Both the position numbers and the translations under genes were made by a program. Under the pieces are notes generated by a model. The model saw only the letters and a list, made by a program, of their open reading frames with translations. It did not search any database and was not told the origin of the DNA. From assembly GCA_009731375.1 (NCBI GenBank), contig BJOX01000007.1, positions 645,264-677,080 of the forward strand: a stretch of 31,817 bases of DNA, read 5' to 3'. Below, piece after piece: positions 10,074-19,800 of this stretch. The DNA is from Paulinella micropora (Eukaryota > Cercozoa > Imbricatea > Euglyphida). The stretch's first letter is position 1, and each line of letters begins with the position of its first letter.

Positions 10074-10209
10074 GAACGACACACACACACAAACACACAC
10101 ACAGAACGACACACACACAAACACAGAACGATAACCACAAACACAGAACGACACACACACACAAACACACACACAAACACACACACAAACACACACACAA
10201 ACACACACA

Positions 10210-10243
<34 letters not shown>

Positions 10244-10378
10244 NNNNNNNNNNNNNNNNNNNNNNNNNNNNNNNNNNNNNNNNNNNNNNNNNNNNNNNNN
10301 NNNNNNNNNNNNNNNNNNNNNNNNNNNNNNNNNNNNNNNNNNNNNNNNNNNNNNNNNNNNNNNNNNNNNNNNNNNNNN
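9753..10378. repeat. Poly-C, CA-rich minisatellite and two gaps
   Basis: Poly-C at 9753-9789, then N at 9790-9799. From about 9893 a minisatellite of CA runs broken by AGAACGA extends to 10243 (typical unit ACAGAACGACACACACACAA), followed by N at 10244-10378. The long open frames across it on both strands are a by-product of the stop-free CA repeat, not genes. Confidence 0.9.
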
Positions 10379-10575
10379 ACACAGAACCACACACAGCACA
10401 CGAGTGTCTATGGAATGACCCTGGACATGCACAGAAACAACATTTCTCAAGAACAGACACCCGACTATGCGCAGCAGACACACGAATAGTCGCTTTCAGT
10501 TTTAGCTGTGAAACAAAAACCGCGCATTATGTCGCCCCCCCCCCCCCTCCCTTCATCTCAAGATTTGCATACAGT

Positions 10576-10800
10576 CCATTGAGTTGCTCAATGTCGAGCC
10601 CATTGAGCATCTCAATGTGCTCGCCATTGAGATGCTCAATGGCGAGCCCATTGAGATGCTCAATGGCGAGCCCATTGAGATGCTCAATGGGCTCGCTATT
10701 GAGATGCTCAATGGGCGGCGGCGAGCCCATTGAGCATCTCAATGGCGATCCCATTAAGCATCTCAACGGCGAGCCCATTGAGATTTCGTGTTCAATGGGC
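10576..10800. repeat. Array of nine palindromic hairpin units, about 24-bp period
   Basis: Each unit is CCATTGAG, a 3-base loop (TTG, CAT or ATG), and CTCAATGG. Units start at about 10576, 10600, 10625, 10648, 10672, 10696, 10726, 10750 and 10774, separated by GCGAGC-like spacers that extend some stems. The fifth unit has 14-bp perfect arms, GCGAGCCCATTGAG and its complement. The array is flanked by poly-C tracts (10533-10546 and 10828-10838). A minus-strand frame reads repeats of P-I-E-H-L-N-G, but nothing suggests it is a gene. Confidence 0.9.
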
Positions 10801-10984
10801 TCTTTGCATCTTAGTGCAGGCGCGTTCCCCCCCCCCCGCCCCTCTCCATTTGCTCTGACCTTTTTATTTTCTGCCTCTTATGCTCTATGATCTTTGGTGA
10901 TAACTGACCTTATAGAAAATTTGGTCATTTGTTTAGGTGTGTGTGAAAAGTTTTCATTGTACGTGAAACGTGGTTGTTGTGTGA

Positions 10985-11240
10985 ATTTCTGAATGTGTGT
11001 GTGTGTGTGTGTGAATTTGTGAATGTGTGTGCGTGTGTGAGATTTCTTGTGTCTGTGTGTGAATTTGTGAATATGTGTGTGTGTGTGTGTGTGAGATTTC
11101 TTGTGTCTGTGTGTGTGAATTTGTGAATGTGTGTGTGAATTTGTGTGTGTGTGTGTGTGTGAATTTGTGTGTGTGAATTCGTGCATGTACACGTGAGTTT
11201 GCGAATGAATGTGTGAGTAAATTTGCGCACGTGTGTGAAT
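10985..11240. repeat. (GT)n-rich minisatellite
   Basis: GT runs are interrupted regularly by GAATTTGTGAA and by GAGATTTCTTGTGTCTGT, which occurs twice about 60 bp apart. Non-coding. The minus-strand open frames come from the stop-free CA complement. Confidence 0.85.
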
Positions 11241-11530
11241 TCGCACAAGATTTGTGTGTCTGTATATGTGAAATTTTTGTGTGTATTGATTGTACATACA
11301 TGCTCAGCCTTGGAGAGGATGATATTGGCAAGGACATTAAGCAGTTGTCTTTTTTTTTCGTTTGGTTTCGGGAACGGTTCACATATCAAAAGGCCCAAGT
11401 AAAAAAAACACACACACACAAACAATTCTAATAAATCTCTTTTCTTATTCTTTTGTAGTGGTTCCGCGCCCCCTTCCCGAGTAGCACTTGATTTTTTTTT
11501 CTTTTTGCGCTTCGCAATCATCTCACACAC

Positions 11531-12169
11531 ATGCCAAAGCGTTCTAAGCGTTCCAACACTCGCCAACGCGCCCACGTCAAGCCTCCACGAAAGCGGTATC
11601 ACCCCAACTCCACCCCTGTCGTGTGGAAGGAAAGGGAGTTTGCATGTGGGGCATTTTGGTTCCTTTTCGCAAGCGAGTATGCTTTGATTGCTCCCTTTCT
11701 CTCCCTCGAGGACTTGCAACGCCTGTTCAATGCCTTTGCTGGCACTAGCTTTTTCGAAAGGAAACCACACTCGATTGGTGCTCAGTTGGGGAGCTCTTGC
11801 CTACTGTGCTCCAATAGGAAAATGCCACTAGTTTATTTCGTGGAAGGACATACCTGGAAAACTATAGTCCGAGACACTCTAGCGTGCATGCTCAGAGAGA
11901 CGGACAGCATAGTTAACGCTCTATGGCCTACTGATTGGCCTTGTGCCCGCTGCCTTAGACGAAGGGCTGTGACACGGGAAATACCAATGTACCATTATTG
12001 CCATGTGTGTCTGCGGAACGAAAGATCGCAGCTAGTAGCAGACCTAGAGGCAATAAGAAAAAGCTTGGTACTTAATATCTTGCAAGTAGACCTAGAGCTA
12101 TTAGAAGTAATTAGGAGCTGGTGGGACGTCAGTTACCCCATGAGCTTCTCCATGGGATCCAGACAATAG
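11531..12169 (+). CDS. Hypothetical protein with CxxC pairs, 212 aa
   Basis: ATG at 11531 opens a Lys/Arg-rich start (M-P-K-R-S-K-R-S). A hydrophobic block with L-S-L-E-D-L-Q-R-L (codons 57-65) is faintly like an F-box helix. Three Cys pairs follow: C-L-L-C, C-A-R-C and C-H-V-C. The last two are 20 residues apart and could form a zinc ribbon. The frame ends with TAG (12167-12169). Another frame (12121-12405) looks equally open, so the 3' end is uncertain. I do not recognise the family. Confidence 0.45.
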   Translation: MPKRSKRSNTRQRAHVKPPRKRYHPNSTPVVWKEREFACGAFWFLFASEYALIAPFLSLEDLQRLFNAFAGTSFFERKPHSIGAQLGSSCLLCSNRKMPLVYFVEGHTWKTIVRDTLACMLRETDSIVNALWPTDWPCARCLRRRAVTREIPMYHYCHVCLRNERSQLVADLEAIRKSLVLNILQVDLELLEVIRSWWDVSYPMSFSMGSRQ

Positions 12170-12274
12170 ACATTGCCTTCACGTACAAAGGGACGGGGTG
12201 GAAACGTATACTCTTCGTGCCCATCCAACAAGGACTGCTCGTCTGGGGTCTTTTTCAGACTAATCTCGCTCATC

Positions 12275-12479
12275 ATGTCAGACAAAACCAAGACAGAATT
12301 ACAGATGAACGCTATCAAATGAGCGAAATAATTCTCAGTTGTTGCATGACAGTCTCAAAAAAACAGAAGCATTCCTCAACCATGCTAGAGAAGTCAGTGC
12401 ACTAGGGAATGAGGAGATGGTGCAGTGTTGCCTACAGCTAGAACATATGCTGCAAACAGGGGTTCCTCGTAGGCCCTGA
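12275..12479 (+). pseudogene. Small helical protein remnant, one frameshift
   Basis: ATG at 12275 opens M-S-D-K-T-K-T-E-L-Q-M-N and meets TGA at 12320. One base later, in the next frame, a helix-rich stretch (N-S-Q-L-L-H-D-S-L-K-K-T-E-A-F-L) runs on to C-L-Q-L-E-H-M-L and TGA at 12477-12479. A single-base indel near 12320 would join them. It may be a separate small gene or the tail of the 11531 gene. A T-rich tract ending CAG just before the ATG could be a splice acceptor. Confidence 0.35.
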
Positions 12480-12506
12480 AATCTGAGGCGACCCCCGCGC
12501 CCTGCC

Positions 12507-12516
12507 NNNNNNNNNN
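12507..12516. other. Assembly gap (10 N)
   Basis: Ten N after a C-rich stretch. The spacer 12517-12850 has no gene. It holds a (TC)n run at 12702-12751 followed by a T-rich tract ending in TTGCAG, which could be a 5'-UTR splice acceptor for the kelch gene. Confidence 0.9.
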
Positions 12517-12699
12517 TTCCCACTCGCTCTATTTGAGCGGCGTTGATACAGTCTTGGACTCTAGGCGAAGAACACTTATAGCTAGATCAAGTTTTAAAAC
12601 TTGAGCCTTTATTAAACTATACCTGGAATTGTTTGAGTGGTGGAAAAATATAAAACAAAATCAATAAATACATGGGGAGAGTTAAAGGAAACGACCTTT

Positions 12700-12756
<57 letters not shown>

Positions 12757-12852
12757 GTTGTTGCAGCGCCGAGAGAGACAAGAGAGATTTCTTTTTGTTT
12801 GTTTTAGCAATTCATTGATGAACGTCTTACGACCGTACTTCCCCAGGGCACA

Positions 12853-13602
12853 ATGTCGCAACGCCACGACGATGCCCTCCCGGACAAGCCTCCTCAAGGG
12901 CCCGACGACGCTACAAAACACGCGGTGTACATGTTCGCCGGCTTAGGGGTACCCTCCCACTCGGCGGAAATCTCGACCGGGGAAGAGTGGAACGCTGTTT
13001 CTTTGAGCCCGCCGACGGCCAGCAGCGGACAGCTTGGCCTGGTGCTGCAAGGCAAGCTGTACGCTATCGGCGGACGCAAAAGCGACGACGACTGCCAGAT
13101 GCTTCGCACCGTGGAGTGCTACGATCCCCATCTCAACCGCTGGGAGGCCAAGGCCAGCCTGCCCACGGATTACGAATACCTCACGGGCGCGGTCCTGCAC
13201 CGACAGCTGTATGTCGTGCTGTCTGACCAAGATATGCACAACTCGCTGCTGGTTTATGACCAAGACGCTAACGAATGGAAAACGCGCTGCGCTCCCCGCA
13301 CCAAACGCCACCAAGCCCGGCTCGCGGCTTTTGGCGACTGTTTGTACCTGGTCGGGGGCCACAACAACGACTTTAGCCCGCGTTCGGGCGCTTCGGCCTT
13401 TGTGCACAACAACGGTTTGTACGTGGCGGGCGGCACCCCCGATTTCAGCGCGACTTCGCTCGCTTCCGTCGAACGCTTCCACGAGGCCAACGCTAAATGG
13501 TCAGAGAGTAAGCCTATGGTCGAGCCCCGTCTGGAGGCGTGCTGCGCCGTGCTAGCGTTTGAACCGCGTCCTGCCAAGCGCCAGCGCATTGCTGAACTGT
13601 AA
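12853..13602 (+). CDS. Kelch-repeat protein, 249 aa
   Basis: ATG at 12853 and TAA at 13600. Four to five kelch blades are visible: L-Y-A-I-G-G-R (about residue 75) with V-E-C-Y-D-P...R-W; L-Y-V-V with V-Y-D-Q-D-A-N-E-W; L-Y-L-V-G-G-H; and L-Y-V-A-G-G with V-E-R-F...K-W. The blade after L-Y-L-V-G-G-H lacks its second half, as if about 25 residues were lost. The C-terminus P-A-K-R-Q-R-I resembles a nuclear localisation signal. There is no BTB or F-box domain in this frame. Family knowledge: kelch propellers mediate protein binding, often as ubiquitin-ligase adaptors. The gene is intact, GC-rich, and ends abruptly in AT-rich DNA. It has about ten Gln codons, all CAA or CAG. Confidence 0.85.
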   Translation: MSQRHDDALPDKPPQGPDDATKHAVYMFAGLGVPSHSAEISTGEEWNAVSLSPPTASSGQLGLVLQGKLYAIGGRKSDDDCQMLRTVECYDPHLNRWEAKASLPTDYEYLTGAVLHRQLYVVLSDQDMHNSLLVYDQDANEWKTRCAPRTKRHQARLAAFGDCLYLVGGHNNDFSPRSGASAFVHNNGLYVAGGTPDFSATSLASVERFHEANAKWSESKPMVEPRLEACCAVLAFEPRPAKRQRIAEL

Positions 13603-13722
13603 AATTAAAAAAGTCTTTTTTTTTTCTTGCTATTTTTTTTTAAATACTGCCAGCGAAAGGAGATTGAAGTTTAGAATCGTGGCTCTAGTTTTTTTTTTAA
13701 TTAAACGATTCTTTTTTCTTTT

Positions 13723-13728
<6 letters not shown>

Positions 13729-13808
<80 letters not shown>

Positions 13809-13818
13809 NNNNNNNNNN
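13729..13818. repeat. Poly-T tract (about 80 bp) and 10-N gap
   Basis: T homopolymer 13729-13808, then N 13809-13818. The true length cannot be known from this assembly. Confidence 0.9.
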
Positions 13819-14644
13819 AGCGCGTCGTGCTTGAAGCGGACGGGGTCGCACGTGTCCCTCGGCTGGCCCTCGCGGCGGCACCACATGGCTCGGTTCTACT
13901 CGACGACCGCGCAAATCACGCGCCGGGTCTCAAACAGGGCGCGCAGGCCCGACAAAACCTCGAACTCGCAGCCCTCAGTGTCAATCTTGAGTACCAGGCT
14001 GGTGTTAGCGGGCACCAAACTCGCGGCGTGTACCAGGTCGATCTGAACAGTCGAGTTGTCGACACCAGCAAAATAGTTAATGGCGGCGTCCTCCTGGCTC
14101 ACGGCGTACGGCCAGGTCCAGAAGCAGCAGTTGCGCACGTGCACGCTCGTGTGCTGCGGTCTGCTCTAGTTTCCTGCCAGCACGTTGTGCAGGCTAATCT
14201 TAGACAGCTCGCTCGCGGCCGCGGCGGCCTTGAGGAAGGCAATGCAGTGAGGCTGTGGTTCCACGGCTATGACGGTAATCCCGAGAGAAGCGGCCAGGAG
14301 CGTGTAGAAGCCCGGGTTGGCGCCGATATCCATAAAAACCAGCGCGTGGCGCGCGTCGTGCGCCACAGTCCGGGCATAAGGCGAAGGGGATTGTCTTCTC
14401 TGCACTGCAACACCTCGGTCAGCATCTGTCCGATGTGCGGCTCGCTTTGCTGCAAAAAGCGTAGCATATGGTCTACCACGTACCTGGCTATCAGCTCCTG
14501 GTCCTCGGCCACGAAGAAGCACCGCGAAGATCCGGGCACTTTCACCTTCACTAAATTGACGCTCTCACCGGTCCGGAAGTAGCGCAGCGCTTGTTGCTTG
14601 ACGCCCGCGACCGCCGTCGCCAACAGGACCAGCAGGACAGCCAT
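13819..14644 (-). pseudogene. FkbM-family methyltransferase, secreted type, interrupted by in-frame TAG codons and one frameshift
   Basis: ATG at 14644 with a signal peptide (M-A-V-L-L-V-L-L-A-T-A-V-A-G). SAM-binding motif I, V-F-M-D-I-G-A-N-P-G-F-Y-T, lies near 14330. V-E-P-Q-P lies near 14270, and K-I-D-T-E-G-C-E-F-E-V-L near 13970. This order is typical of FkbM methyltransferases, which O-methylate sugars or small molecules. A frameshift is needed between 14350 and 14400. In the second frame TAG at 14166-14168 and TAG at 13896-13898 interrupt a frame that otherwise continues to the gap at 13818. The sequence after the second TAG (N-R-A-M-W) still looks like family sequence. A (TC)n tract at 14720-14752 lies upstream. 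The 3' end is hidden by the gap. Confidence 0.65.
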
Positions 14645-14718
14645 AACAAGAAAACTAGCGAAAATGTGTGCGCGCTCCCGGGCGACGTTTCCTCACCTCC
14701 GTGATTGACTTTGGCTGG

Positions 14719-14754
<36 letters not shown>

Positions 14755-14834
14755 TTTTTTGTTTGTCTCCCAGCCGCGTGGGGTTCAGGGCCTAAGCTAG
14801 CGATTGCTGGTACCCGAAAAACTTCCTCGTTCGG

Positions 14835-15310
14835 AATCTGCGGCTTTTTGAAATTTGCAACCATTTGTGCCGGGTCCTGAACAGTCAGAATTTTTTTCCA
14901 AGAAAAAAAAAATGCAATGGCACATTCGAACTATATATTTTCTGTGGAAACGGGGGCGGGCGGGGAAAACCAATTGGTGGCAAGAAAATTTTCCCAGCAC
15001 GCAGGCGTCCGCCCAGAAAATCGAAAGTCTAGTAAAAGCAAATGCCTGAATGTCCTCTCACTAAATTTTTTTTTCGTTCAAACTCCACGAAACGCGGCTA
15101 ATTCTGGCTGTTTTTTTTAGGTAGAAATTTGTGGCCTTTTGAAATTTGTCGCCATTTTTGCAGGGTTCCTATCCATGCGGAATTTTTCTTTTGGCTAAAA
15201 AGGCAATGACACATTCGACAACTATATATTTTCTGGGGAAACGGGGCGGGCGGGGAAAAGCAAATGTTCTCAGAATTTCTTCTTTCCTCCCCGCCCGCCT
15301 GCCATCGCTC
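14835..15310 (+). repeat. Two tandem copies of the dispersed intergenic element
   Basis: 14835-15020 and 15125-15310 share, in order: GCGGCTTTTTGAAATTTG (GTGGCCTTTTGAAATTTG in the second); GGGT(T)CCT; an A-run; CACATTCG...ACTATATATTTTCTG; GGAAACGGGG; and GGGCGGGCGGGGAAAA. Each is then followed by a C-rich complement-like stretch. The offset is about 290 bp. No coding potential. Confidence 0.7.
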
Positions 15311-15454
15311 AGAAGATCAAAAGAAATATTCTGGCTGCAAGAAAACTTTATTCAAACCCCGCAATCTGCGGCAAATTTGGCAGTTCTTGATCGGCCGCGG
15401 CCTTCTGAAATTCTTAACCAAAAAACAAATAAAGACACAAAGGCGGGTCTTTAT

Positions 15455-16144
15455 TTAATTTATATATTTTGCCAGTTCCTTTTCCTAATTGTTTGCACGT
15501 TTACAGCACTTGAAACCAAAAGTTGAGTGCATTAAATTTTCTGCTCGTTCTTCTGCTTCTCTATCATCTTTCCGACGTTTTGCTTCCTCTGCGCTTCCCG
15601 CATTTTCTATATCCTCTTTAGCTATCATATATCCGACTTGCGCACGCCAGTGTTTGTCAACAGATAAGAGATTGATATTATCATCAAATGTTTTGTGCGG
15701 ATTTTCTCCTTCATAAAAACCTGGTGCGTATTGCTGCACCGATTCGTCGTCATGAGAATCTGCCCTCTCTTGGTTCCACTGGATTGCTGCTGAATTCTGT
15801 TCCGCCCATTCATTCCATTTTGTTCCGTCTTCTTGGCTGGCATTTTTCCAAAACAGATCTTTTTCCTTTGGGTTCATACGATTGTAGTCACGTCTTGCTC
15901 TGTTACGCTCTTGTTAGGATAGAATAGGTATCGCGGGCAGTAGCACTTGTGGCGGAGGTGGGTACTTGGGTGGCGGTTCCGGAGGCGACTCACTGAGTAG
16001 AGCAAGGCGATGCTTCTGCTGAGGTGGTGTAAGCGGGGCCCGCCTAGTGGGTGGCGGGGGGCGCTATTGCGTGCGATTACTGGTTGCTGGTTGTTTTGGG
16101 CCTCCACACTGTCTGCAATTCTTATGAATCTGTTCCTTGCTCAT
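15455..16144 (-). pseudogene. Unknown Cys/Pro/Glu-rich protein; one continuous frame with in-frame TAG and TAA
   Basis: ATG at 16144 opens with C-R-Q-C-G-G-P-K-Q-P, a single C-x2-C pair. The same frame then runs through TAG (16064-16066), a proline-rich stretch (P-P-E-P-P-P-K-Y-P-P-P-P), TAA (15914-15916), and a charged region (Q-E-R-N-R-A-R-R-D-Y-N-R-M-N-P-K). A 110-residue acidic helical part ends in TAG (15485-15487) and TAA (15455-15457), the latter overlapping an AATAAA signal (15450-15455 on this strand). No frameshift is needed. If the stops are obeyed, only 15485-15877 (130 aa from ATG) is translated. A GTGAGT donor near 16000 and an AG acceptor near 15900 could instead remove the TAA as a roughly 96-nt intron. 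No family recognised. Confidence 0.5.
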
Positions 16145-16149
16145 GACTG

Positions 16150-16159
16150 AGCAGAGATT

Positions 16160-16221
<62 letters not shown>

Positions 16222-16401
16222 CAAATAGTAGCTGGTTGCAGCCTTTGTTGGGGTCGAAAAAAAGAAGTTGCGGTTCGCTTTGAAAACCAGGGTGAGAATG
16301 GTAAGCCAGCCGTTCTTGCCCCCCTCCCTCCTTTCTCCAGCCTGGCCCTTCTTCATGCTTTTCCTCTCCTAGTTACTAGCCACACACACACCCCTTATCA
16401 C

Positions 16402-16442
<41 letters not shown>
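16150..16442. repeat. (AT)n and (TC)n microsatellites in a spacer
   Basis: (AT)n at 16158-16218 and (TC)n at 16404-16442. The 185 bases between them hold no gene that I can see. Confidence 0.85.
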
Positions 16443-16454
16443 GCGCTCGGCTTA

Positions 16455-18231
16455 CTATTCAGCCTGTCTTTTCCGCTTTGACGACGATGCGGCCCCTGGT
16501 GCGCCGATCAGCCGTACGAGCTCATCGCGCCTGGTACTAGTGGGCAGAGATTGCAGAAACTCCACCACGCGGGCCTGCTCCCTTCCCCAACACGCGCGCA
16601 AGGCCCCGAGGACCCGGGTATTGGCTTGTTTCGTAAAGAGCCACGTCAGCTCGGATAGTCCTCCGTGGCCGGGCAGAGGGAGCCTCGTTTGGGTCATCTC
16701 GTCGATGGATACAACCACTCTTGTTCGCTCGTCCAGAACCAAGTTGCGCAGGTGTGAGTCGCTGGCCTCCACGACAAAACGCAACACCAGCCGCAGCAGC
16801 ACTTGCAGGCAAAGATCTGGCACCAGCAGATCATGTAGCTGTACCGGGCGCACTGACGGGCTAACGGCCAAGCCCCCTTGCGTCGGTTCACAACCATCGA
16901 AGCCAAGGGCTAACTGCCTTAAAAAAAATACACTTTTCGTCGAAGCGCAGCGGGGAGTAGTCCGGCCACAGCAGTTGCTTGATAGGCTCTACCAAGAGCT
17001 GGAAATCAGCAGCCGCGGGGCTCGCGAGGGGGCCCTTGACAAAGAACTGTAGCACTTGCTTATCCATGACGATGGCAGACGAAGGCTTGGTCCCACACGC
17101 AACCTTGGCGAGGCCTACCCAGGACCAGTCGAGGCGAGCGCTCTGCAAGCAGGCCTCTAGCGCTTGCTTTTTCCCATCACTCGCACCAGCCTGCGTCGTC
17201 CTTGCTCCCTCCTCCTCCTTCTTCTTCTTCTTCTTCTTCTTCTTGGGCCCCGTGGACAAGAAGCCAGGCACGGTACGCTGCGCCGTGCACAGGAGCAGCT
17301 TGCGCCGGAAGTAGTCCGCGAGGTAGCGCGCGGGCAAGAGCATCACGAAGGGCTCGAACGCGTGCATGATCCCTTGGTAAAGAAACTGTTCGGTGGCGTC
17401 GGTAGTACCTTTCATGTGCCCCCTGCTCGTGTGTTGGTTGCGCCCAAACTTGCACAGGAAATCGAGGAAGCAGTTGATCTTGCTGCGTTATTCCGCGCGG
17501 AGTAGCGGGTAGGATTTCCCGTGCAACTGAGAAAATGTAGTGAGCCAGTCGGCCGTCAGCACCTGCTCACCTGCCTTCTGCGGAATCAGCGAAGCTAGCA
17601 CCGGCAAGTAATACTGCTTGTGTTTCCAGAGCAACTCTTGGTAGAGAGCCTAGTAGCAGGCAGTATTGTTTCCCGCCATCCAGAGCCGCATGGTTTTTTG
17701 ACTAAAATCCTTGTTCTGTGACTTGCCTTCGGGGGCCAGGATGTGCAGCAAAGCTTCTAGCTTGGCAACGAGCCCCAAGTCCCCCAGCAGGCATTTCAAA
17801 GCATTGCCGCCCGTCTCCAAAGCCGCCAATACAGCTGCCTTGAGCGCGGACATGTCGCGAGCGTGAGCCAGCCCGCCTGGCCATTCGCAGGCCAAGGTAA
17901 ACGTGCAACAGAGTTCATCGAGGCCTTGAAAGAAGGCCTGCGTAGGTTTCGGCTCTTGCCTGGCTAGGTTCTGACAGCACACAAGCTGCTTGGAGAGTGT
18001 CTGGAGCAGCTGGGAATGGCTGTCGTTTACACAGCATAAGTCTTCGCACAAGATAACAGCTAGCAGGTTCAGCAAGTTGATTATGTTTCTAGTCTGGGCC
18101 TTTAGTGTGTGGTTCCAATCTAACTGTATGATGGCTCGGTAGGCCCGCAGCACAATCGCCACGACGTCTACGTGGAATTGGCGCGATGCTTTTTGGAGGC
18201 ACGAAAGCAGCTATTTGTTAGATACGCCTTA
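16455..18231 (-). pseudogene. Large unknown protein with weak kinase-like motifs; in-frame stops and one homopolymer frameshift
   Basis: One minus-strand frame runs from about 18231 to 16888. It is interrupted by TAA (18229-18231), TAG (18211-18213), TAG (17650-17652) and TAA (17488-17490), yet it reads as helical protein on both sides of each. At the A8 run 16921-16928 a one-base change carries the reading into the 16455-16871 frame. Near the C-terminus are F-F-V-K-G-P-L (about 17040) and S-D-S-H-L-R-N-L-V-L-D...S-I-D-E-M (about 16690-16760). The spacing recalls the catalytic H-x-x-x-N and D-E of atypical kinases; this is a weak inference. A (CTT)n tract at 17217-17246 encodes poly-Lys followed by Glu. 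The C-terminus is K-R-K-R. No start is identified. Confidence 0.45.
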
Positions 18232-18605
18232 AGCTTGCGCTGTTAGAAAACCACCGGGCGATAACCACCGCTTTCTACCTTTAGTTCGGCGAAACTGCGC
18301 GCTGCTGCCATGCCAATTATCGACGGGCGTTGCATGCTACAAAATTAACAGTGCAGGCTTTGACAGTAACTTATACTTTTTGTTGACAATACAAGGCTAT
18401 GCATGAACAAAAAAAAGATAGATAGATAGAATAATAGGTGAACAGATACATTGATGGAAAGACGGATGGATACAAAGATGGATGGAGGTAGATATACACG
18501 CTCACAAGAGAAGACCCAGACACACACACCCAACCGGGAAGGAGAAAGGGAGAGTGAGGAAGAATGAGAATGAGAACGAGAGGGGGGGACAGAACACGGC
18601 GTTGC
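18232..18605. other. Spacer without recognised gene
   Basis: Contains a short (GATA)n-like tract (18415-18490) and purine-rich sequence. Upstream exons of the minus-strand gene might lie here, but I cannot support any. Confidence 0.5.
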
Positions 18606-18935
18606 ACACACACACACACACACCAAGCACACACTCATATTTACACACACACTCGAATACAAAAACACACGCACACACACGCAGATACACGAATACACAC
18701 AAACACACACACACACAAATACACAAACACACGCACGCACACACACAGATACACGCATACACACCAACACATACACGCACACACACACACACACAAATAC
18801 ACACAAACACACTCGCAAACACGCACAAAAACACACACACACACAAACATCTACACACACAAACACACAAACTCACAAACATCTACACACACATACACGC
18901 ACACAAACACGCACAAACAACACAGAACACGGCTT
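18606..18935. repeat. (CA)n-rich minisatellite
   Basis: CA runs broken by AAATAC, GCACG and AGATAC. The long open frames on both strands are repeat artefacts. Confidence 0.9.
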
Positions 18936-19050
18936 TGTACACGCAAATGGTTGCCTTCGTTTTTACTGTAAGCCCCGCTTCATCTACTCAATGGTTTTTG
19001 GCATCGCGTGTCTTTTTTACAACATTGTGCGCTTTTGTAGGCACCGATTT

Positions 19051-19338
19051 CGGTAAATACATAGCTTTTTTTTTGGTTCCATCTATCCATCTATCCACCT
19101 ATCTATCTATCTATCTATCTATCTACCTATCTATCTATATATCTATCTATATCTATCTATCTGTCTGTCTCTCTGTCTGTCTGTCTGTCTCTCTGTCTGT
19201 CTGTCTGTCTGTCTGTCTTTCTCTTCTAGGCCTACAACAAACCATAGTGGATCATGTCTTGGGTCAGCGGTAAATACATAGCTTTTTTTTGCTTCTTCTA
19301 GGCCTACAACAAACCATAGTGGATCATGTCTTGGGTCA
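19051..19338 (+). repeat. Tandem duplicate with and without an internal tetranucleotide array
   Basis: Flank A (CGGTAAATACATAGC plus T-run) occurs at 19051 and 19268. Flank B (CTTCTAGGCCTACAAC..., 44 bp) occurs at 19223-19266 and 19295-19338. In the first copy A and B are separated by a (TATC)n/(GTCT)n array (19079-19220). In the second they are almost adjacent. Confidence 0.85.
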
Positions 19339-19361
19339 TGTTACGTTTATGTGTTTCAGCA

Positions 19362-19800
19362 TGTCTGTGTGTGTGTGAAAGGTTGAAAGGTTGCGTGTGT
19401 GTCTGTGTGCGTGTGTGAAAGGTTGAAAGGTTGCGTGTGTCTGTGTGCGTGTATGAAAAGTTGAGAGGTTGTGTGTGTGTCTGTGTGTGTGAAAGGTTGC
19501 AAGGTTGCGTGTGTGTGTGTGAAAAGTTGAGAGGTTGTGTGTGTATGTCTGTGCGTGTGTGAAAGGTTGCAAGGTTGCGTGTGTGTCTGTGTGTGTGAAA
19601 GGTTGCAAGGTTGTGTGTGTGTGTCTGTGTGTGTGTGAAAGGTTGCAAGGTTGCGTGTGTGTCTGTGTGTGTGAAAGATTGCAAGTTTGCGTGTGTGTGT
19701 GTGTGAAAGGTTGAAAGGTTGTGTCTGTGTGTGTGTGAAAGGTTGAAAGGTTGTGTCTGTGTGTGTGAAAAGTTGAGAGGTTGTGTGTGTGTGTGCGTGT
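19362..19800 (+). repeat. GAAAGGTTG / (GT)n minisatellite
   Basis: About a dozen units of GAAAGGTTGAAAGGTTG (with AAGTTGAGAGG and TTGCAAGG variants), each followed by a GT/CTGT run. Unit length is roughly 30-45 bp. The minus-strand frame is open throughout (T-H-T-Q-P-F-N-L-S-H type peptide) because the unit lacks stops. I do not regard it as a gene. Confidence 0.85.

Noticed and set aside
9834-10489. Long open frames over the CA-rich minisatellite on both strands
   Set aside because: CA/GT repeats contain no stop codons in any frame; composition is pure repeat and a gap lies inside.
10576-10800. CRISPR array
   Set aside because: Each unit is a palindrome with almost constant 6-bp spacers; there are no unique 30-bp spacers, and the context is eukaryotic.
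12133-12318. Minus-strand 61-codon frame opposite the 3' end of the 11531 gene
   Set aside because: No ribbon of conserved features; overlaps two plus-strand candidates that are at least as plausible.
18482-19273. 263-codon open frame over CA, TATC and GTCT repeats
   Set aside because: Threonine/histidine and Y-L-S-I repeats come from microsatellites; no domain or balanced composition.
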